64,000 nucleotides of DNA from Tulasnella sp. 424 (lineage: Eukaryota > Basidiomycota > Agaricomycetes > Cantharellales > Tulasnellaceae). Shown piece by piece: positions 31,384 to 42,121 of this stretch. Under the pieces are notes generated by a model that did no database searches, was not told the DNA's origin, and saw nothing but the letters and a program-made list of their open reading frames with translations. Position 1 is the stretch's first letter. Every line of letters begins with the position of its first letter. The position numbers and the translations under genes are program-made. Location: NCBI GenBank assembly GCA_019633425.1, contig WSUB01000172.1, positions 9,028 through 73,027 of the forward strand, written 5' to 3'.

Positions 31384-33238
31384 TCAGTTGAGCCAGAAGG
31401 AAGGTAAGACTCTTTGAATCTCTGACTCCACGTCCTGGAGCTCCCTGTAGCGAGGGGAGATGATTTCGAACCGGTCAGGTTGAATGGCTGGTGCAAGGCC
31501 ACCATCCTCCCCTGACCAACGCTTTCGTACGAGCAATCGTAGTGCTGCTATGTAAATTGCACACTCCTCTTCATCTCCGGGTATATGTAGGGTGATGAAT
31601 CGAAGATTGGGACACATCCAACTCTCCGTTGCCAACACCCCGGTCCCGTAGGGAGTAGCTATGCACTGGCTGAGTTGCTCCATTGCACTTAGGCTGGCTT
31701 TGTAATCGGAGAGTTCCAGCGACTCCAGAGTACTGCTCCAGGGTCCCAGATCGATAGAATCATGCTGGGATAGAGGGCGGGAGAGGGAAAGAGAGGGTCG
31801 GTGTCGAAGCGATTCGCCAATTCGTTTAAGGAGTTTTAATGGCCTTATGCCGATAGAATCATGCTGGGATAGAGGGAGGGAGATGGAGAGAGAGGGTCGG
31901 TGTGGGAGCGACTCGCCGATTCTTTTCAGGAGTTTTAATGGTTCCGATCTTCCAAAGTGAAGATGTCGCGAGCGGACACTGTCCTTCTCTTCTACACGAA
32001 CCAAGGTTGCGCTGCGAGCTACGGATATGGTTGTAGATATTTGGGGCATGGATACGGTTTCAGGCACCCCCAAGATTCGTGGTTCCAAACTACTGTTAAA
32101 TCCGAGCAGGGCGACTGCTTGAACACTCCCGGGTTTCCAGACAAGTGCGTCCAACGAATCGACGTGCTGACTCCCGGATGCATCGTACACGTAGATACGA
32201 GAGCAGGCTGGAGTGTATATGGATGCGAGAAGTGCCATGCAATAGTCGTCGGTGATGCAGTCTAATTCGAGATTTCCGAGGCGTGGAAGGGTGACCAAAG
32301 GACCTGGCTGGGGGACCTCCGAGTCCTCCACCCGTGTGTCGGCTAAGAGTGTCAGCTGCTCTAGTTGAGCCGAGGCGGACAAGATCTGCAGCAGTGTCCC
32401 CAGTGAAGCCGGGATTGCAGACCCATCCAGAAAAAGGGTAATGAGGCTCGATAATCGGTGTGGGTCGATGGTGAGTGTAAGATTTGTAAGAGTAAGATGT
32501 TTGAGTGGGGCTCCTTCCGAAAGCACAACCTCCGGGGCCGGGGCAACCCAACCTCGAGTCACTTCGGCGGTCAGGCTCTCCAGTGCTGGGGTTGGAGACG
32601 TCAATAGCCGCCTGATGTCAAGCGGCTTGCTCAGCCCGCCTCGCAACTTCATTGATTTGAATCGAGTGGAATTCTGAGCCGCGATGTCCATGATCGGGCC
32701 ATATCTCTTATCAACTGCATCCCAATGCAGCGATAACGGTAATCCTTTTGAGAGATTAAGCACCCAGCGTGCCATTTTGGGTGAGAGACCCGAGTACATC
32801 CGAGTCCACAGTCGCGGAGAATTGAATATGGTTGCATGCCAAAGTCGACCAACTTGACACCACAGCAGCAAGTCGCGGACGTCGGTTTCAGTCATCTCCA
32901 ATATCGTTTTGAAGATCTCCTCTGGGAGTCGGTGGATTGGAGCAGCCAAGTTTCGACGGTGTTGGGTCTGACAGATGAGCTTGTCGGCTTCGTCCGCAAG
33001 GTGCAATTTTGCCGAGCTCAAAGCGTCCGCATATGTCGCGAGCTCCTCAAGGGGAATACCGCTCAACGGGGTGGTGCAGCTGTTTTTGAATAGGTGAAAA
33101 GATGAGATATTTTCATCCTCGGATCTTATGTGAAGGGGAAACCTACCTAGATGGAAACGAATATCCGTTCTGCTCCCCAATACTTTCCAGCAGGATATCG
33201 AGAGCTTTGCTAATGGCGTCCTTGCTTGGAGGCTTCAT
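31384..33238 (-). CDS. FBA5, F-box/LRR-like protein (twin of FBA2)
   Basis: Exon 1 33147-33238 (92 nt), intron 67 bp (33080-33146), exon 2 31384-33079; 595 residues. The intron has no stop in one frame, so a simple ORF scan would wrongly start inside it. F-box with N-L-A-A-P-I-H-R-L-P-E-E-I-F, then S-P-R-L-W-T-R-M, then LRR-like strands ending near L-P-S-F-W-L-N. It keeps the five-C run that is four in FBA2 and so is the intact partner. The internal 33-residue duplication is present. Predicted SCF substrate adaptor. Confidence 0.85.
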
Positions 33239-33639
33239 TTTTTATTGAGAGCGATCGCAGTAAGATGAGAGTCTGAGCGGTTTGTGTGGATTCTGAGTCA
33301 GTTTTATTGGAGTTAGTTTGTTCGATGTATGGCCGGCAAATCCGGTACCCACGCCTCGGCTAGGGTGCAGGCGGCCTCGTTGGATGAAATTCTGCGAGCG
33401 GCATCGTAGGACGGGGAGCTCCGAATAAGGGTTATTTTCCCTATATCTCCTTTTTTTCTATTTGGTTTTCCGACTTTCTACTATCCGGCTATTCCTGAGA
33501 CATTGGTCGTCCTTTTCTTGTCTGAAAGTCTCTAATACGTACAATCGGGTTATCAGGCAACACAATGGGCTGTTATTTGGTTCAATGACGAGAGGCTCGA
33601 AATACAGGAGAATCACGGGTATATGTCAACGCCCATCAT

Positions 33640-35453
33640 TCACCCCCAGTTGAACGTGAAGAAAGGTAAGACTCTTTGAATCTCCGACTGCACGTCCTGG
33701 AACTCCTTGTAGCGAGGAGAGATGATCAGGAACCGGTTAGGTTGAATGGCTGGTGCAAGATCACCATCCTCCCCCGACCAGCGCTTTCGTACCAGTGATC
33801 GTAGTGCTGCTATGTAAATCGCACATTCCTCCTCTTCTTCCTCAGGCATGTGTAGCGTGATGTCCTGAAGATTAGGACACATCCAACTCTCCGTCGCGAC
33901 CGCCCCGTTCCCACTGGGGGTAGCTATGCATTGGCCTAGTTGCTCCATTGCGCTTAGGCTTGCTGCATAACCAGGGAGTTTCAGTGACTCCAATGTGCTA
34001 CTCCAAGGCCTCAGGTCGAGAAGATCATGTGGGAACATAAGGCGAAAGTCAACGAGAGAGGAACTGGAAGGGTAAAGAAGGTGGAGGAGCGACTCGCCGA
34101 TACGTTTCAGGAGTTTCAAAGGCTCCCGTCTCCGAAAGGCAAGGTATCGCGAGCGAAAACCGTCCTTGTCTTTCACCCGAACCACAGTTACATTGTGGGA
34201 TACTGATATGGTGGTAGTTATGGATACGGTTGCAGGCACCCCCGAGATTGGTGATTCCGGGCTACTACTGGTAAATCCGAGAAGGGCGGCCGCTTGAATG
34301 CCCTCGGGTTGCCAGACGAGTGCGTCCAACGATTCCGCGTGATCGCTCAAGCCTTCATCTTGCACATAAGCCTGCGAACAGGCTGGAGCGTGTATAGATG
34401 CGAGAAGTGACATGCAGTAGTCGACGGTGATACGGTCTATTTTGAGATTCTTGAGGCGCGGGAGGGTGATCAAAGGACTTGACTGATGGGCCTCATCCCT
34501 CTGTGTGTCGTTTGAGATCGTCAACTGCTCCAGTTGAGCTGAGGTGCGTAAGATCTGCAGTAGTGTCCCCAACGAACCCGGGACCGCAGACCCGTCCAAG
34601 AAGAGGGTAATGAGGTTCGAAAATCGGTGCGATTCCATGGTGAGTGTAAAATCTTTAAGATTAAGATGTTTGAGCGGTGCTCCCTCCGACAGGGCAAACT
34701 CCTCAACCTCCGGGCCATCCCAACTCCAGAAGATCGACGGCACCTGATTCACTCCGACGGTCAGGCTCTCCAGCGCTGGGGTTGGAGACGTCAATAGCCG
34801 CTTGATGTCCAAAGGTTTACTCAGCCCGACTCGCAAATCCATCGATTTAAATCGAGTGGAATTCTGAACCACGATGTCCAACATCGGGCAATACCTCCCT
34901 CCCGGATTAACTACATTCCAAAGCAACGACAACGGTAGTCCATTTGAGAGGCTGATCACCATTTTTTGCGCCATCGTGGGTGAGATATTCGTGTCTATCC
35001 GAGTCCACAGTTGTGGAGCACTGGAGATGGTGGCGTGCCAAAGCCGACCAACCTGAGAGAACAGCAGCAAATCGCGGATGTCGGCCGCAGGTTCACAGGT
35101 TTCAGTCATCTCGAATATTGTCTCGAATATCTCCTCTGGGAGTCGGTGGATTGGAGCAGCCAAGTTTCGACGGTGTTGGATACGAGAGATGAGCTCGTCG
35201 GCTTCCTTGGCGAGGGACGATTTTGCTGAGTTTAAAACATCTGCGTGCGTAGCCAGCTCTTCGAAGGGTATATCGTCCAACGGGACAGTGTGGCTATTTT
35301 AACAATGTGAACAATGTGAAGAGATGAGAGATTTCATCCTCGCATTTTGAGACGTACATACCTAGATGGGAACGGATATCCATTCTGCTCCAGAACACTT
35401 TCCAGCAGAATATCGAGAGCTTTGCTAATAGCGTCCCTGCTTGGAGGTTTCAT
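33640..35453 (-). CDS. FBA6, F-box/LRR-like protein (twin of FBA3)
   Basis: Exon 1 35362-35453 (92 nt, M-K-P-P-S-R-D-A-I-S-K-A-L), intron 68 bp, exon 2 33640-35293; 581 residues. F-box N-L-A-A-P-I-H-R-L-P-E-E-I-F-E-T-I-F-E-M at about 72-125, then LRR-like strands (W-S-S-T-L-E-S-L-K-L, W-M-C-P-N-L-Q-D-I-T-L). One P-L-K-L-L-K-R-I-G unit only. A run of acidic residues (M-P-E-E-E-E-E-E-C) replaces the shorter version seen in FBA1. Exon 1 lacks the 6-bp insertion that interrupts FBA3. Predicted SCF substrate adaptor. Confidence 0.85.
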
Positions 35454-35559
35454 TCCTTATCGAGAGCGAGCGGAGTAAGATGAGAATCTGCGGGTCCAAG
35501 CGGTGTGGATGATGAGTCATTTTATGAGTTAGTTTGTCGATACTGTTAGCAAATACGGT

Positions 35560-36345
35560 GCCCACGCCTCAATCTATGACACCCCTTCGCCAAAAAGGAT
35601 CGACCAAGTACAAGGATATTGATTTCGGCAGTTAGGGAGATCAAAATCTCGGCAAGCGCGGGGTGGAACACACAATGCCGAACTTGGATTACGAAGCTTC
35701 GAAACCGGACAAAGCCAGCAAACTTCGCAGATTTTATTGATTTCCTAACGGGAGAGTTACCTCTCCAAGAAATACCCCCATTGCACGATACCCCTCGGCC
35801 GGCTTTCTTTACCTTGTGCCCGGCTAGGAGTAAGTGTGGTGCAAGAGACGGGGACCTCCAAAGATCGGCCATGTGGTCCTTGATCATCAGACATCGAACC
35901 TGCCCGGCGCAGCTCGCAAACAATGCCAAATGAACTAAGGTTACTCGGCCCCACAACTTTCATCCCCCTTCGCCGCTCTTGAGCTCAGGACAATCATAAA
36001 GTGATTGTCAAAATACTAGCTTAAGAAAGAAACTCGGCCGAGAAGGGTTCTCGAAATTTTTAAAACTGCTCCTTGGATCCCGGGGAGCCGTTCGAAAGTG
36101 AACTCCAAGCGGGGGAGTGGCGGCATGATTCGGAACTTTTATAACGAAACATTGTCAAAGATACGATCATCGGCCGACAAACCTCTCTTGTTTCCGATCC
36201 TACGAATGGGTGGTACCAGCTGTTCCGCACATTATGCAAACGCGAACGAAAAAACGCGGGAGTGGCGTCACCGGGAACCGGCATCACACATTGCCCCGCC
36301 GGAACCAGACATCAGCTGGTTCGGAAAGTGAAAAACTTTCACCCA
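35560..36345. other. right end of block II and spacer, no gene
   Basis: Contains the duplicated spacer (35660-36055), the empty insertion site for the TIR transposon (about 36058-36062) and the end of the block near 36226. No gene recognised. Confidence 0.5.
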
Positions 36346-36875
36346 AGGTTGCCCAAAAGGCCTACGGATCGATGATAGGCTTTCACCTCCACGTGCTTGA
36401 TGGGGCAGGTAAGCTCATGGAGAGACGGGGTGCCGGCTTTGAGTGGTGGCAGTGTGATGTCTCGAAAAGCCTTCCTTCGATGAACGGCCGATGCCGGAGG
36501 GCGCACCCGGAGTTTTGCTTTCCAGTGGCGAATCTCGCGGCGACTTACTTTTTCTAGAGCCATTCGAGGAAGAACTATCAACACGATTAAAAGGTCCTTA
36601 CATTAACGGTATTCGACGTCACGCTGATATCTGTTACTGCGTTGTCCGTACAGCCCATGGCTAGCAGAGGCTAGCGCTGTCTGAAGGCTTGTCACGCTAG
36701 AAGAGAGAGAGGCTCACGTTCGCCACCTGGCCCACTAGTGTACTAGGGGGCAATTTCCCTTATCCAGTCCAGGCCTGTTTTAGCTCCCCGAGGAGAAGGT
36801 GTCAACGCCGTCGTCGTCGGTTCCTCGACGCTCGACCCGAAAAGCGAGTACCTGAAAGCGGAAAGGGCTCGGTCG
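36346..36875. repeat. remnant of a third FBA block
   Basis: 36350-36595 matches 19680-19935 and 29640-29905, and 36630-36870 matches 20310-20560 and 30850-31110, in the same order. The F-box genes that should flank these spacers are missing. It shares with block II the segment CTAGGGGGCAATTTCCC that block I lacks. Confidence 0.7.
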
Positions 36876-37720
36876 ATCAATAATTGATTGGGGTCCCGAG
36901 ACACAAATGAGCTTGGCGATGAATAAATGGTTTCCAAGTGATCTTCGAGAATACCTCCCCCTATGATAACAACATCATTATCAATTATGTGTTCTTGATT
37001 GAATGACGTTTATCGCGCGGCGGCGACAGGTACCAATTCAGATTCCCATGCCCCGAGTCCCAAGCCCAGCCACGGTTGTCCAACATTCATCTGTAATATC
37101 CTGAGATTCGCCTGTCGAGAGTGTCAGCAGTGCGTGCATCCGTACCTCAGCTCCAGATCTCCCTTCCGAGACACCCATCTGAGACCCAACGAGTGAGGGA
37201 GGAACCCCATTTCACAGCTTGGGACCAGTTCCATCCCCTGATGCGTACGGTATTCGGCCGGTCTGGGGGGCCCTCAGGATATTCAGGAAACCTCCGCAAG
37301 CAAAAGGCATATTGTGAAACGGAAAACGCTTAAACGTTTGCCTCCGGCCGAAGGGTCCACGGTGCTTTCCATCCCCTTTCAACGAATCGCGCAGCTAGTT
37401 CAAGCCAACCGGCTTTCTAGAAACAAGTTGATTGCTCCCGAATCTCGGGGATCCGCGAGCTCGAGTGGTGCCAGTCACTCGGGAGCCTATCGATATTATA
37501 TCTTCTGTCTGTCTCAAGCTCCTCTCTCTGTGTCTCTCGCAAATGTCTCTCCAGGCTTGAACCCAATCGCGATCTACTTGCCACCTCGAGCACGCGGGCG
37601 AAGTTGAGTTGAAAACGAAGCTAGTGGCTTGGCTCTTTACCAACCTCGAGGTTCCAGTATCCCCTTTCGGATACGCGAAACACCCAGCTGTTACCCCATG
37701 TTAACATATTCAATTCGGCC

Positions 37721-38017
37721 CACGATGTGTCCATTTCGTCACTCCCTCACTGATAAACAAGTCCTATTAGAGACAATAAGAGACACTGCTAGTAGCTAGT
37801 CAAGCCTCCCCTTCGTTCAATTGTGTCTCTCGCGTGGCCCGCGTGTGCCAAGCATGATGTGAACCCGCATACCCAAACCCACGCACGATGTGCCATTTCG
37901 TCACTGATAACCAAAATTCCATTAGAGACAATAAGAAACACTGAGCAAGCCTCTCGACTCTCCGGATCCTCTTGTTCAACTGTGTCACTCGCGTGGCCCC
38001 CGCGGGTTGCGCCAAGC
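37721..38017. repeat. tandem duplication of about 133 bp
   Basis: 37721-37853 and 37884-38017 share CACGATGTG, CATTTCGTCACT, ATTAGAGACAATAAGA, CAAGCCTC and a GCCAAGC end in the same order. Confidence 0.75.
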
Positions 38018-38043
38018 GTTTCTGGCGATTCGCTCACCTAATG

Positions 38044-38109
38044 TGAACTGCATTGCCCATACATGAACATGCATTGCCCATACGTGAAATGCATTGCCCA
38101 TACATGAAA
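38044..38109. repeat. short tandem repeat, three units of about 21 bp
   Basis: The core GCATTGCCCATACATGAA occurs three times in a row with small changes (TACGTGAA in the second unit). Confidence 0.85.
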
Positions 38110-39080
38110 AATAGGATCCGAACTACGTACGTCCTTTTCTTTTGAAACCCCTAATCAAGGCGACCGCGAATCCGCGGGTCGACGAACCCTCTCAGGTACA
38201 TGTATACAACAGACACGCCTAAAAGCCACACATCTTTGAAAGCGACGATAATCATCAACGGCGTCATAGCAGCGAGAACGGGACAGCACACACATAAGAT
38301 AAAGGGGGGAGATGTGAAGGGTCGGCACAAAGCAGCAACCCGAAACTTCTTTTGTATTCTGTTTTCATACTTTTGTTTTTTGAACTACGAACACGAGACC
38401 AGCCACAGAAAGGGGGACGAACGAACAGTATGAAGTAGTAATACTCGTTCTTTTTTGGTTTGTTGCAAATGGATAAAAACAACGAAGCTTGATAGAGAGA
38501 TAGAGACAAGAAGATAAAGGCCCAAAAATAGGAAAGATGTGAAGAGAGAAGCAAGAGAGACATACGTACAACGCGTATGAACTAAATGGGGTAGAGTAAA
38601 AGGCTGCTTGTAGTGAGACAGGAAGAACGGATTTCACAAAATACACCCGATATACCGGGAGAGTAGAGTCGAGGGGAACGAAGAAGTGAATCACAAGACG
38701 AGAACGAAGACAAACAAAGAGGACTAGTAGCGCAAAAGTGACGAAGAGCAGATTTTCGACCGATGGGGCATGCAAAAGTTGAGAAAGGCATGGATGAAAG
38801 GCAAGGGTCCAGAGGAGATTGAAAGGCCAGTTTTGTATGATAGCAGCAGCCGTAGCCAAGAAGTTTCGGCTGGGAGCTGAAAGAATGCAGGAAAAATGAA
38901 TGAATGAATGTGTGGCGTTTTTTCGAGGCTTCATGTGGGTTGGTGAGAGAGATGCAATTTGGCGTTTGTCGAGAGAAGTCGGATCAACCGATCTCGGGTG
39001 ATGATTTCATAGATTACGAGGGCGTCAAGCCCATGGAGAGACGTTCAAAGGAGTGTGTTTTGATTTTCAAGTTAGCGAGT

Positions 39081-40752
39081 TTATCGACTCAAGAGCTGAT
39101 GCATCGGCACGGGCGCTCGGCCCCTCGTAGGCGACATGGGGACGCTGTTGTAAGCGGACGACCTCGAAGACGACCTCGGAACTGGGGGAGGCGAAACGAC
39201 GGACATGGTCGAGGAAACCGAGGTTGAGCGATCACGGAGGAGAGGCGATGATTTCGAAGGTTTGAGGATGCTCTTGGGTGGCGAGAGTGGGGTGGCGTGT
39301 TTAGCAAACGTAGGCGAAGGGGTCCTCGAGCCTGGAGTGATGGTCGAGGAATTCGAAGGCGACGAGGAAGAGGAGCAGGAGGAGGAGGATGAAGAGTAAG
39401 CTGTAGTGGTGGGCGAGTCGGATCCCGAGCGGGAGTGGCTCCGGATCTCAGCTGGCGGTGAGAGCGGGGAGGAGATTCGGACTGTGGTGGACGAGGTGGA
39501 AGTGTACGAGGCGAGCTTCATGTTGCCCGAAGAGGCGGAGTTCTTGAGCAGTCGCTGGACGTCCACGGCAGCGTCGTCAAAGGACGACTTCCTCCTGTGC
39601 TGGAGGTTCTCGTCGCTCGAGCTGCGAGAGCAAGATGACGACGAGGACGAGTTGCTAGGTCGCTTGCGATGCGCCGACGACGAGGACGACGACGAAGACG
39701 ACCTCGATTTCGCAGCAGCGGAATTGGGCTTACGACGAAGCTCATGCGGGTGGTCTTCCCAGAGCTCAGAAGGGAAGTACATCTCGAGCGTCTCGAGGTA
39801 ATCGTCCAAGTCCTGCACGATGGCTGGGGCGGGGATGATGGAGCCCACGGGGATGTAGGGCAGCGTCGCGCTGCTGCAGTCCGAGCTCGAGGAGGACGAG
39901 GACAGCGATGGGGTCGGGGAGACGCTGATCGGCTGCTGCTCGTCGGTGTACGGCGCGGGTGTGATTCGCGGGCGTTGTGCGTGCGGGACTCTGGGGAGAG
40001 GCTTGGACGCGGCGGCGGGAGAAGAACGCGGCGGGGAAGTCGACTTGAGCGCGCTCGTGGCTTTCTTGAGCAGCGCAAAGGGCCTGTTGGGTGGTGGGGG
40101 TGCAGGTCGGGAGGCCATCAGGGTGGTCGTGGGCGACGAGCGACGGGATGCGACTGGGGAGGGCGCGACGACGACCTGTTGCTCATCATCGTCGTCGTCG
40201 TCGTCCTCGAAGCACGATTTGAGCTGGGGTGGTGGTGGTGGGATGGACACTGGCTTCAATTTGGGTGGGGAGCGGGACGAGGGGATGGTTGAAGGTGGGA
40301 CTGGGAAGCGGAGGACTGGGTAAACAACACAAAATGCGACGCGCGCAGTTGAAATTACAACGCCCCCCGTCAGTAAATTGTTATATGACCCCCACACGCA
40401 CGCGAGCCTATTGCAATTGCTCACCTGGAGGAATGTCCGAATCGTCATCAGAGCACGAATCTGAGCGCAAGATGCGCGGGTGGATGGCGAACGCGGACTG
40501 ACGCCGCTGGAAGTCGTTGTCCGGAGTCGAGGGTGTGATGGTGGTGCTGCTCGAGGCGCAGCTCTCTTCGGCGTCTTCTTCCTCAAAGATAGTAGCGCAG
40601 AAATTTGGTGTGGTTCGGGTGGATGGTGAGGGGGCAGCGGCTACAGGTGAGAAGAGACCCATGGGGGGTAAGAACGAGGAAGAGGATGCGCCGAATGGGT
40701 CGTATGTGTCCAAGGCGAGAGCTGATGAAGATCTGCGAGTAGATGCGGCCAT
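39081..40752 (-). CDS. serine-rich, low-complexity fungal protein
   Basis: Two exons: 40425-40752 and 39081-40315, intron 109 bp, phase 1 (donor GTGAGC, acceptor TTTACCCAG); 520 residues. The N-terminus (M-A-A-S-T-R-R-S-S-S-A) is followed by Ser/Pro-rich disorder, Ser runs, an acidic run of Asp and basic stretches. One ordered-looking island at about residues 255-290 has I-V-Q-D-L-D-D-Y-L-E-T-L-E and Y-F-P-S-E-L-W-E-D-H-P-H-E-L-R. The C-terminus holds S-P-P-K-S-I-L-K and S-P-T-R-G-R-A-P-V-P. No enzyme domain is visible; many S-P and R-x-x-S sites suggest a phosphorylated regulatory protein, which is inference. The strand is very GC- and Ser-codon-rich compared with the F-box genes. Confidence 0.8.
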
Positions 40753-40990
40753 GGTGTAGGAGAGAGAAGTGAGGAGGAGGGTTGATGACGATGATGACGG
40801 GGAAAGAGGGAACGAGGGACTTGAGCAGTGATGAGGGAGACACTCGTCTTATACCTCTCTCTGCTCGACTGCTGTAGGGATTGTCGATGGTGGGTTCCCA
40901 GTACAACGGGTCAGGGTCACTCACTGTAACCCCCACTTCAGGGTCTCATCAAGAAATGATTTTATGGTACCCCACAATTTATCATTTTTA

Positions 40991-41014
40991 TTTTATTATT
41001 ATTATTATTATTTT
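40991..41014. repeat. ATT trinucleotide microsatellite
   Basis: Six or so ATT units inside a T-rich stretch, in the upstream region of the serine-rich gene. Confidence 0.8.
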
Positions 41015-42107
41015 CCTCCCCCTTTTCCCTTGTTCCCCTTTTGCGTCCTTGTCTCCCTTTCCGTCCTCAACGCACAAAGCCAACCTAAGGACTCCTCTCC
41101 TCTCTTAATCTCCTATGTGCACACACACAGGCGCTGGGAGGCCACGGCGAACTCAACTCCCCTTTCCAATTTGAATACAATCGCAAAATTGCATGAATAC
41201 GGGCACAGAGAAATAATCTCGCTCTGCAACACTTCCAAGTCGCCCAGGCTCGCTCTCGTTGGGCGACGAGTCTCGAGCTCTCGGAGAAACGCGAAAGCTT
41301 GGGCTGAATCCGCCCATCAATAGCAGTAACGAGGGGGTACGGGGTGATGTCACGCTTCTCCCCCAAGTGAACGGCACAGAATATATTAGGAATATTTCGC
41401 GTTTTTACGTCTTCCAGAACCGTGGGGAACTTTGTGGTGCCTCCCCTGTCATTCCCAAAGTCTCTCTCGACCCAGTCCTGAGCTTTCCCAGCACCAGGCC
41501 CAGGCGACGTTGAGCGTTGTCATTGGCCCCCCAGACCCGGAATTCATCGATGCCAGAAGGGGCGGGTCTTGCCTGGACTGTCATCTCTCGATGATCGATT
41601 GAAAAAAAAAGCTTGCGCACACCCGCGCCCGAAGTCTCGCTCTGCCCCCAGAGGCGGCGCCCCGACCTTTTCGCATGTGCCCATCCGACTGCCTTTTGCG
41701 TACGTTTATCCCTTCCTCTTCCCCAGCCGACCATATAGTTTCTTCTCTCGCTGGTCGCTTCCGCCTGACTTTTCGGCCCTCGCTTATTAGCTTATATATG
41801 CCTCGTGCCGTAGACTCGAGCTCACATCGATTTTTATTGAAATGGGGATCGTCAAGTGCTCGTCATCATCGTAGGTTTCCTTAGCGCGGAACGGCGCGCT
41901 TTCGTCTTCTAGCTTCGTCCGGGCCAATAAAATAGCCTTAAAATTATGATTTTATTTCTCCAGAGTGCGCATCATGTGCGCATGCATGCAGGCGCACGAC
42001 TACTTAGACCTGCATCCCCCACCCCAAAGTCTGCCAGCTCACTTCCCATTCGTCGTTAAGCGAAGCCGAGCCGCCGAAGATGCCAAGTCGACACCATCAC
42101 GACTAGC

Positions 42108-42121
42108 TTTTTTTTTTTTTT
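42108..42121. repeat. poly-T tract of 14 bases
   Basis: Uninterrupted T run, the longest of several in this gene-free region. Confidence 0.8.

Larger units (their letters stand above)
27388..36226. repeat. segmental duplication block II (FBA4-FBA5-FBA6)
   Basis: Direct repeat of block I with the same gene order, spacing and intergenic sequence. All three genes are open here, while FBA2 and FBA3 in block I carry lesions. Confidence 0.85.
36876..39080. other. intergenic stretch with local tandem repeats
   Basis: No gene is supported. A minus-strand frame at 38365-38934 is open but hydrophobic and low in complexity, lies directly behind the serine-rich gene and looks like its 3' untranslated region. 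Two tandem repeats are listed separately. Confidence 0.5.

Noticed and set aside
33080..33180. N-terminal extension of FBA5 read through its intron
   Set aside because: The 92-nt exon 1 with a GTAGGT donor and a TTTTTGAATAGG-side acceptor matches all paralogs; the extension is intron sequence that happens to lack stops.
37884..38109. Possible CRISPR-like or functional repeat array
   Set aside because: Units are directly adjacent without spacers and only two or three in number; simple tandem duplication in a eukaryotic genome.
38365..38934. 189-codon minus-strand frame with hydrophobic residues
   Set aside because: It lies directly behind the stop of the serine-rich gene on the same strand, has skewed composition and no domain; most likely 3' untranslated DNA.
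39406..40323. Long plus-strand frames antisense to the serine-rich gene
   Set aside because: Acidic/arginine-rich translations are what Ser- and Pro-codon runs give on the opposite strand; the minus-strand model has consistent splice phases.
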